Shown in pieces: positions 22,251 to 27,459 of a stretch of DNA of 27,459 nt (the first letter of the stretch is position 1; the number at the start of each line of letters is the position of its first letter). Both the position numbers and the translations under genes were made by a program. Source of the DNA: an uncultured Oscillospiraceae bacterium (lineage in GTDB: Bacteria > Bacillota > Clostridia > Oscillospirales > Oscillospiraceae); assembly GCA_948766235.1 (NCBI GenBank), contig CAQCFX010000003.1, positions 1 through 27,459 on the forward strand, written 5' to 3'. The notes below the pieces were generated by a model. The model had not been told where the DNA came from and did not search any database. It was given only the letters and a program-made list of their open reading frames with translations.

Positions 22251-22277
22251 TAGTGTATGCAGTTGATGAGAAAAGGT
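22251..22277 (-). promoter_or_regulatory. Candidate sporulation (sigma-K/sigma-E type) promoter of the SpoIID-like cluster
   Basis: On the minus strand CATACACTA (22251-22259) is preceded at 16 bases by AC (22276-22277), which fits the sigma-K pattern AC-N16-CATANNNTA; the -10 also fits the sigma-E form CATACANT, but its -35 does not. No good sigma-A promoter was seen here. Confidence 0.45.
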
Positions 22278-22401
22278 GCTGGAAAACCTATGTGAAGCGG
22301 TTTTGGTGGAAAAAGAGCAAAAATTTTCTGCTGTTAATTTACCCGGCCCGGTACATAATGAGTAGCGGGGAAAGTGAAGAAACCGTGTAGGAGGCATGAA
22401 G

Positions 22402-22785
22402 ATGAAAAAGAGAAGTTTTGCTTTGTGTGCGGCCCTTGTGTTTGCGCTGGCGCTGACGGGCTGTTCGGCAAACCGGGAGAACAATTCCAACCCGGTGGAA
22501 CCCACCCACACCGTGAACCCGACCCACGCCGTGCCTGGGGCCGACAACAGCCCCGGCATGAGCGGGAACAACGGCAACGACGCCATGCAGGGCGGCGGCG
22601 CGGGCGGCACCAACGACCTGAACAACGACGGTCAGCCCGACGGCAGCGCCGGAGTTGGCGACGGCATAATGGACGACATTGGCGACGCCGCGGGGGATTT
22701 GGCCCGGGGCGCGGGCGATGCGGTGCGCGACGCGGGCGACGCCATTGGCGACGCGGCCAGGGACGCGGGCCAGGCCATGCGCTAA
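22402..22785 (+). CDS. Small lipoprotein with Ala/Asp/Gly repeats
   Basis: The 127-residue product has a lipoprotein signal peptide (MKKRSFALCAALVFALALTGCS) with lipobox LTGC, so it should be anchored on the outer face of the membrane. The mature part is low complexity: Asn/Gly-rich, with a DLNNDGQPDG segment resembling a calcium-binding loop, then a C-terminal alanine/aspartate/glycine region (RDAGDAIGDAARDAGQ) with a period of about seven, probably helical. The ATG at 22402 is preferred because AGGAGG (22389-22394) is seven bases away, while the ATG at 22396 is too close. It is a single plus-strand gene diverging from the SpoIID-like cluster. Function unknown. Confidence 0.84.
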   Translation: MKKRSFALCAALVFALALTGCSANRENNSNPVEPTHTVNPTHAVPGADNSPGMSGNNGNDAMQGGGAGGTNDLNNDGQPDGSAGVGDGIMDDIGDAAGDLARGAGDAVRDAGDAIGDAARDAGQAMR

Positions 22786-22819
22786 AAAACAGGGCGGCCG
22801 GGATTTTCCGGCCGCCCTG
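22784..22819 (-). terminator. Terminator of the pyrimidine operon
   Basis: CAGGGCGGCCGG (22790-22801) and CCGGCCGCCCTG (22808-22819) form a 12-bp stem. On the minus strand it is followed by TTTTTTAG, ending the long operon; it lies directly after the lipoprotein stop codon on the other strand. Confidence 0.85.
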
Positions 22820-22824
22820 CGGCA

Positions 22825-23229
22825 TTATTGAAGGGTGATGCGGAAGGCGCCGCTGAAACCGGCCGCCTGCAGCTGAACGCGGCAGCGCCGGACCGCGCTG
22901 AGGTCGAACAGGACGCGGGCGTCCGCCCCATAGGAGCCGGAGGCGGGGGAGAGGACGCGGCCGTCCGGAGTTTTGACCTGAAACTGCATTGCGCCCGAGT
23001 TTGTCTCAATTTCAATGGAGAGCGCGGAGTATTTCCTGAAAACCACAAAGTTTCGCCCCATCAGGCCGGAGGCGTCCGAAAGCGTTCCCTCCCAGCGGGC
23101 GGGCAGGCTGTAACCGGCATGAAACCAACTAAAGCCCGCCCGGGTGACGGCGATGCCGAAGTACCACAGGGCGTAGAACACGGGGATGAGGACCACGGCG
23201 GCAATGAGAAAAGTTTTCAACGGTTCCAA
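22825..23229 (-). CDS. Small membrane-anchored protein of unknown function, last gene of the pyr operon
   Basis: The 134-residue product has one N-terminal membrane helix (TFLIAAVVLIPVFYALWYFGIAV, about 6-28) and then a beta-rich outer domain (VVFRKYSALSIEIETNSGAMQFQVKTPDG, VLFDLSAVRRCRVQLQA). No family is recognised. The start is TTG, chosen because AAGGAGGTG lies at good distance and no ATG is available nearby. It begins 14 bases after the phosphatase-GNAT gene and ends at the operon terminator, so it is co-transcribed with pyrimidine genes, though nothing in it points to pyrimidine metabolism. Confidence 0.78.
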   Translation of the reverse strand: MEPLKTFLIAAVVLIPVFYALWYFGIAVTRAGFSWFHAGYSLPARWEGTLSDASGLMGRNFVVFRKYSALSIEIETNSGAMQFQVKTPDGRVLSPASGSYGADARVLFDLSAVRRCRVQLQAAGFSGAFRITLQ

Positions 23230-23243
23230 TGGAAAGCACCTCC

Positions 23244-24320
23244 TTACAGCTCCAATCCGATGTACGTTTCCAGGACGCCCGGCTGCCCGTCCGCCGGGGC
23301 AAAGCCGTGGGCGAGGAAGAATTGTTCGGCCCGTTCATGTCCCGGCGGGCACTGGAGGCGCAGAAACTGCCGGCCCATGGCGCGGTAAGTGCAGACAGCG
23401 TGGCCCAGCAGCTGCACCCCAAACCGCTTGGAACGAAATTCCGGCGCTACATAGAGCAGCGAGACCCAGCCTGTGCGCCGTGCGTCCTCCTTGGCCCAAT
23501 CCATGTGGAGCAGCCCTACCGGGGTATCGCCCAGCAGAGCCAGCACAATGCTGTCAGAGGGCTGAAGATTGGGCTCAAGGCCGTCCGGGGCAAGGCCGCA
23601 GTCCTCCAGCGCGGCGAGATACCGCGCCCGCTGCTGAGGAAGGGGAAGGGGAGAAAAGCGCAGCGCGTTTTTCTCCATCCCGGCCACGCCCACCAGCGGG
23701 GGCGCGGAGGGCGGGGGAAGGTGCCGGCTGTCGTTGTAGTAAATGACGTTGACGCGGCCGTCCGTTACCTCCAGCTTGGCAACGCCGGTGTTGTCCGGCA
23801 GGGGAAGCCGGCCGATTTCATCCTCGCCCAGCTCCAGCCAGGCGGACAGGCCCGCCCGAATGGCGCAGCCGTGAGACACCACCGCCACGGTTTGGCCGGG
23901 ATGGGCCTGGGCAATGCGCTCCACAGCCGCCCGCACCCGCCGGCGGACCTGGGGATGGGTTTCGCTGCCCTCCACCCGCCACGCGGGGTCGCAGCGCAGA
24001 AAGGCGGTCAGACTGTCCCGGTGGTCGTGGAGGAGCTGGCCCCAGGGGACGTCCTCCCACACCCCCGCGCCGATTTCCCGTAGCTGGGGGTCCACCCGGA
24101 GGGTGAGGCCACGGGGGCGGTAGATGGCCCCGGCGGTGGACATGGTGCGGTAGAGGTCGCTGGAGTACACCGCGTCAAAGGGCACGCCCTCAAACCGCTT
24201 TTCCAGGGCCTTGACCTGCTCCCGGCCCTTTTGGGTGAGCAGGCCGTTGTGCCAGCTGTGGCAGCGGCGGTAAAGATTGCCCTCCGCCTGGGCGTGGCGG
24301 ATTAGATATATGGTAGTCAT
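23244..24320 (-). CDS. Histidine phosphatase fused to a GNAT acetyltransferase
   Basis: The 358-residue product joins two enzymes. Residues 1 to about 205 are a histidine phosphatase (phosphoglycerate mutase-like) domain: IRHAQAEGN with catalytic His9, the YSSDLYRTMSTA segment, LREIGAGVWED and the second histidine in VVSHGCAIRAG. Residues about 215-358 resemble a GNAT N-acetyltransferase, with the acetyl-CoA strand/helix VSLLYVAPEFRSKRFGVQLL and a C-terminal LRLQCPPGHERAEQFFLAHGFA. The ATG at 24320 gives the conserved MTTIYLIRHAQ start; an in-frame GTG five codons upstream is possible. It starts 23 bases after pyrD. Substrates are unknown; its place suggests, but does not prove, nucleotide-related hydrolysis. 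Confidence 0.88.
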   Translation of the reverse strand: MTTIYLIRHAQAEGNLYRRCHSWHNGLLTQKGREQVKALEKRFEGVPFDAVYSSDLYRTMSTAGAIYRPRGLTLRVDPQLREIGAGVWEDVPWGQLLHDHRDSLTAFLRCDPAWRVEGSETHPQVRRRVRAAVERIAQAHPGQTVAVVSHGCAIRAGLSAWLELGEDEIGRLPLPDNTGVAKLEVTDGRVNVIYYNDSRHLPPPSAPPLVGVAGMEKNALRFSPLPLPQQRARYLAALEDCGLAPDGLEPNLQPSDSIVLALLGDTPVGLLHMDWAKEDARRTGWVSLLYVAPEFRSKRFGVQLLGHAVCTYRAMGRQFLRLQCPPGHERAEQFFLAHGFAPADGQPGVLETYIGLEL

Positions 24321-24343
24321 AGGGTCCGTCCTCACCTTCCAAA

Positions 24344-25264
24344 TTACCAGGGCTGTACGCCGCCGGTGAGCGCCCGGACGGTGGACAGGCCCTGCTTTGC
24401 GGCGATATCCGCCAAGCCGTCCCGCACTTTCAGCGGGGCATAGGGGTCAGCGAACAGGGCGGTGCCCACCGCCACGGCAGACGCGCCCGCCAGCATGAGC
24501 TGGGCCGCGTCCTCGCCGGTGGACACCCCGCCCATGCCCAGGATGGGCAGGTCCACGGCGTTTGCCACCTCCCACACCATCCGCACGGCCACGGGGAGGA
24601 CGGCGGGGCCGGACAGCCCCCCGGTGTTCATCTTCAAAATGGGGCGGTGGGTGTTCACATCAATCCGCATTCCCCGCAGGGTGTTGATGAGGGACAGCGC
24701 GTCCGCCCCCGCGTCCGCCGCGGCTTTGGCAATCTCGGTGATATCGGTGACGTTGGGGGAGAGCTTTACCATCACCGGGACGCGGGCGTGCCGCTTCGCC
24801 TCCCGGGTGACCTCCGCGGCCAGGTCGGGTCGGGTGCCGTAGGCCAGGCCGCCCGCCTTTACATTGGGGCAGGAGATGTTCACCTCAATCATGTCCACCC
24901 CGGCTTCGGACAGCTTTTCGCACATCACGCCGTACTCCTCCGGGGTGCTGCCGGAGATGTTGGCGATGACCTTTACATCGTGCCGGCGCAGAAGGGGCAG
25001 CTCGTCCGCGATGAAGGCGTCCACGCCCGGATTCTGCAAGCCCACCGAATTGAGCATCCCCATGGGCGTTTCCGCAATCCGGGGCGGGGGATTGCCCTTC
25101 CTGGGATGAAGGGTCAGGCCTTTACAGCAGATGGCCCCCAGCTCGGACAGGCCGAAGAACTGGCCGTACTCCCGGCCAAAGCCGAAGGTGCCGGAGGCCG
25201 CCACCACCGGGTTTTTCAGCCTTATCCCCGCCAGCTCCACCGACAAATCCACCTTCTCACGCAT
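24344..25264 (-). CDS. pyrD: Dihydroorotate dehydrogenase B, catalytic subunit
   Basis: PyrD oxidises dihydroorotate to orotate, the fourth step of UMP synthesis. The 306-residue product is a class 1B enzyme: FMN-binding barrel with PVVAASGTFGFG, NSVGLQNPG, catalytic Cys132 in VNISCPNVKAGG (class 2 enzymes have serine) and GMGGVSTGEDAAQLMLAGA for phosphate binding. Class 1B enzymes pair with PyrK, encoded just upstream. The ATG at 25264 follows GGAGGT and overlaps the end of pyrK by eight bases, so the two subunits are translationally coupled, favouring equal amounts. Confidence 0.97.
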   Translation of the reverse strand: MREKVDLSVELAGIRLKNPVVAASGTFGFGREYGQFFGLSELGAICCKGLTLHPRKGNPPPRIAETPMGMLNSVGLQNPGVDAFIADELPLLRRHDVKVIANISGSTPEEYGVMCEKLSEAGVDMIEVNISCPNVKAGGLAYGTRPDLAAEVTREAKRHARVPVMVKLSPNVTDITEIAKAAADAGADALSLINTLRGMRIDVNTHRPILKMNTGGLSGPAVLPVAVRMVWEVANAVDLPILGMGGVSTGEDAAQLMLAGASAVAVGTALFADPYAPLKVRDGLADIAAKQGLSTVRALTGGVQPW

Positions 25265-26042
25265 CCCAGTCCACCTCCTCCGCGTCAAATACCGGGCCGT
25301 CCTTGCACACGTGCCGCATGGTTCCGTCCCGCACCTGAATGGCGCAGCCCAGGCAGGCCCCTACGCCGCAGGCCATCCGCTCCTCCATGGACACCTGGCA
25401 GGGGACGCCGAACTGGGCCGCCACCGCCGCCACATTTTTCAGCATGGGCTTGGGGCCACAGGCCAGAATGGCTGTAAAGGAATTATCCTGTTCAAGGATA
25501 TCCCGCACCTGGCCGTCCACAAAGCCGTGGCGGCCCAGGGTGCCGTCGTCGGTACAGATGAAGGTCTGTTCGCAGTTTTCCTCAAAGCGGCTGACAATGG
25601 CGGGAAACGCCTTGTCCCTGGTGCGGAAGCCCAGCACCGCCACCTTGGACCACTTGGGGCTCTCGCCGTACTCCATGAGGGGGGGTACGCCGATGCCGCC
25701 CCCCACCAGCAGATAGCGCCCCTCCTCCGACACGTCAAAGCCGTTGCCCAGGGGGCCCAGCACGTTTAGCTTGTCTCCAATCTTGCGCTGGGACAGCCAG
25801 CGGGTGCCCTCGCCCCGGACCTCGAAAATCAGGGCGGCGGTATCCTCCGGCTCGTCCCATTGGGTGCGGGCCACCGAGATGGGGCGGCGCAGGAGCTGCC
25901 CGTCCCCGCATTTGATATGTAAAAACTGCCCGCCCCGCAGGCCGTGCTGCTCCACCAGCTTGCCCACTTCCAGCACCATCCAGAAGGTGTTGGCGTCCAG
26001 CCGGGTCATTTCAACCACGGTACAAATCTGTTGAATCGGCAT
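25257..26042 (-). CDS. pyrK: Dihydroorotate dehydrogenase B, electron transfer subunit
   Basis: PyrK passes electrons from PyrD to NAD+ through FAD and a [2Fe-2S] cluster. The 261-residue product shows RRPIS at 52-56 for FAD, GGGIGVP at 114-120 for NAD and the cluster ligands Cys225, Cys230, Cys233 and Cys246 (CGVGACLGC then HVCKDGP), the spacing typical of the family. GAGGAGG lies before the ATG. It starts 12 bases after pyrF and overlaps pyrD. Confidence 0.96.
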   Translation of the reverse strand: MPIQQICTVVEMTRLDANTFWMVLEVGKLVEQHGLRGGQFLHIKCGDGQLLRRPISVARTQWDEPEDTAALIFEVRGEGTRWLSQRKIGDKLNVLGPLGNGFDVSEEGRYLLVGGGIGVPPLMEYGESPKWSKVAVLGFRTRDKAFPAIVSRFEENCEQTFICTDDGTLGRHGFVDGQVRDILEQDNSFTAILACGPKPMLKNVAAVAAQFGVPCQVSMEERMACGVGACLGCAIQVRDGTMRHVCKDGPVFDAEEVDWDA

Positions 26043-26054
26043 GGCTGGCCCTCC

Positions 26055-26978
26055 TCACAGAATGGTAACGTACTGCTTGATCTCGTCCCGCATCTTCTCC
26101 GCGGCGGCCCGGGCGGCCTCCTGATAGTCCGCGCCGTCCTTCCCGGTCTTCTGCCAGGCGCACATGATGGAGCGGGAGGCGTTGACAATGGCCCCCCGGC
26201 CCAGCTCGTCAAAGGCGTAGCGCACATCGGCGGCGGTGCCCCCCTGTGCTCCGTAGCCGGGCACCAGGAAGAAGGTCTTGTCCAGGCGGTAGCGCAGCTC
26301 CTTGAGCACGGAGGGGTGGGTGGCCCCCACCACCGCGCCCAGGGCCTGGTAGTGGTATTTCCCCTCGGTGCCCTGGCCCCAGCGCTGAATCAGGTCGCCC
26401 ATGACGGTGTACACCAGCCGGTCCCCCGCCACAATGTCCTGAAGCTCCACCGAGGAGGGGTTGGAGGTCTTGGCCAGCACAAAGGCGCACTTGTCCCGCT
26501 CCTTGCAGTCCTTTAAGAAGGGCTTGATGGCGTCCGATCCCATATAGCCGTTGAGGGTGACGCAGTCGGCGTCAAACACGGGGCAGGCGGTTTCACCCAC
26601 CTGGGTTTCGCCCAGCCAGGCCTCGCTGTAGGCGGCGGCGGTGGTGCCGATGTCCCCCCGCTTCACGTCGGCGATGACAAACAGGCCCTTCTCCTTGGCG
26701 TAGGCAATGACCTCCTCCAGCGCCTGCATTCCCCGCCAGCCCAGCATCTCAAAGTAGGCGGACTGGGGCTTGACGGCGGGCGCCACGTCCGCCAGGGCGT
26801 CGATAAGGCCCTTGTCAAATTCCAGCACCGCCCCGGCGGCGGCCTCCAGGCTCTCGCCGTACCGGCCGGTGTATTTTTTGAGAATATGGGGCGGCACGTA
26901 CTCCACCCGGGCGTCCAGCCCGGCCACGGTGGGGTTCTTTTTGGCTTTAATCTTGTCCTGTAAAACGTCGAATGACAT
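26055..26978 (-). CDS. pyrF: Orotidine 5'-phosphate decarboxylase (type 2)
   Basis: PyrF decarboxylates OMP to UMP, the last step of de novo pyrimidine synthesis. The 307-residue length and the motif VIADVKRGDIGTTA, with the catalytic Asp104, Lys106 and Asp109, mark the longer type 2 group. The phosphate-binding region FFLVPGYGAQGGTAADV is also present. The ATG at 26978 follows AGGAGG that lies inside the end of pyrC; the frame is open further upstream but without a suitable start signal. It begins five bases after pyrC, so the two are translationally linked. Confidence 0.97.
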   Translation of the reverse strand: MSFDVLQDKIKAKKNPTVAGLDARVEYVPPHILKKYTGRYGESLEAAAGAVLEFDKGLIDALADVAPAVKPQSAYFEMLGWRGMQALEEVIAYAKEKGLFVIADVKRGDIGTTAAAYSEAWLGETQVGETACPVFDADCVTLNGYMGSDAIKPFLKDCKERDKCAFVLAKTSNPSSVELQDIVAGDRLVYTVMGDLIQRWGQGTEGKYHYQALGAVVGATHPSVLKELRYRLDKTFFLVPGYGAQGGTAADVRYAFDELGRGAIVNASRSIMCAWQKTGKDGADYQEAARAAAEKMRDEIKQYVTIL

Positions 26979-26983
26979 GGCGC

Positions 26984-27459
26984 TCAGCCCTCCTGATAGA
27001 TAATTGTTCCCTGGGAAATGGTATATTTGACCCTTCCCCGCACGGTCCTGCCGTGGAAGGGGGTGTTGCGGCCCTTGGAGGCAAACTGCTCTTTGTCGAT
27101 GACCCACTCCTGGTTTGGCGCAAAGAGGACCAGGTCCGCGTCACAGCCTATCCCCAGCGTCCCCTTGGGAAGTCCCAGCAGGGCGGCGGGGGAGGAGCTC
27201 ATCAGGGCGATGACCCGGCTCAGGGGCAGCAGTCCGCTGTGGCAGAGCCCAGTGAGGGACAGGGCAAGGGAGGTCTCCAGCCCCACCATGCCGCTGGGGG
27301 CGTCGGGGAGGGGCCTGGCCTTTTCCTGGGCGGTGTGGGGGGCGTGGTCGGTGACGATGGCGTCGATGGCGCCGTCGATAAGTCCCGCCCGGATGCCGTC
27401 CACATCCGCCTGGGTGCGCAGGGGCGGGTTGACCCTGGCCATGGTTCCCTGGCGCAGCA
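26984..27459 (-). CDS. pyrC: Dihydroorotase (C-terminal part; 5' end outside window)
   Basis: Dihydroorotase closes carbamoyl aspartate to dihydroorotate, the third step of UMP synthesis. Only the last 158 or so residues are in the window; the frame stays open to the right edge. VNPPLRT, the metal/catalytic motif TDHAPHT and the closing segment DLVLFAPNQEWVIDKEQFASKGRNTPFHG match bacterial class I dihydroorotases. A methionine inside the visible part is not the real start. It is the first visible gene of the pyrimidine operon; pyrB or pyrR could lie further upstream. Confidence 0.95.
   Translation of the reverse strand, partial: LRQGTMARVNPPLRTQADVDGIRAGLIDGAIDAIVTDHAPHTAQEKARPLPDAPSGMVGLETSLALSLTGLCHSGLLPLSRVIALMSSSPAALLGLPKGTLGIGCDADLVLFAPNQEWVIDKEQFASKGRNTPFHGRTVRGRVKYTISQGTIIYQEG

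Noticed and set aside
24647..25477. Plus-strand open frame opposite pyrD/pyrK
   Set aside because: Antisense shadow over two conserved overlapping genes; no start signal.

Overview
The window reads as a chromosomal segment from a GC-rich, strictly anaerobic, probably spore-forming member of the Clostridia, most like the Oscillospiraceae (Flavonifractor / Pseudoflavonifractor / Lawsonibacter type). The clues are an oxygen-independent class III ribonucleotide reductase with its activase, formate-tetrahydrofolate ligase under a ZTP riboswitch, an aldo/keto reductase with two [4Fe-4S] motifs, a DUF4364 protein, a SpoIID-like protein with peptidoglycan-binding repeats, CCA-encoding tRNAs, strong AGGAGG ribosome binding sites and dense GC-rich hairpin terminators. 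Lineage is inferred from gene content only. I saw no insertion sequence, phage gene, CRISPR array or rRNA.

Left part (1-11600, mostly plus strand): the 3' part of a BlaR1/M56-type membrane metalloprotease with an unusual extracytoplasmic domain; the YchF GTPase; on the minus strand a Y-family DNA polymerase with a LexA-type box, and a cysteine-rich protein of unknown role with a hairpin leader; then a deoxynucleotide block, nrdD-nrdG-dut, headed by a strong promoter carrying a candidate pair of NrdR boxes; then a GtrB/DPM1-like glycosyltransferase and a small coiled-coil protein with a cysteine-rich tail.

Middle (11600-19760): a minus-strand unit of fhs and a DUF815 ATPase behind a ZTP riboswitch with an overlapping intrinsic terminator; an AT-rich gap with DnaA-box-like sequences; a plus-strand overlapping pair (DUF4364 protein and a PF06541 membrane protein); a minus-strand aldo/keto reductase; an ECF sigma factor overlapping its presumed membrane-bound regulator; and two minus-strand serine tRNA genes sharing one promoter and one terminator.

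Right part (19760-27459, nearly all minus strand): a three-gene cluster of SpoIID/peptidoglycan-binding and accessory proteins behind a sequence resembling a mother-cell sporulation promoter; one plus-strand lipoprotein; and a compact pyrimidine operon pyrC(partial)-pyrF-pyrK-pyrD that continues into a fused histidine-phosphatase/GNAT protein and a small membrane-anchored protein before a single terminator.

No wholly new system is evident. The most rewarding points are regulatory (ZTP riboswitch extending to a DUF815 ATPase, tandem NrdR boxes, LexA box, parS-like site) and a few unusual proteins (phosphatase-GNAT fusion in the pyr operon, BlaR1-type protein with a non-penicillin-binding sensor, two CCC-motif proteins).
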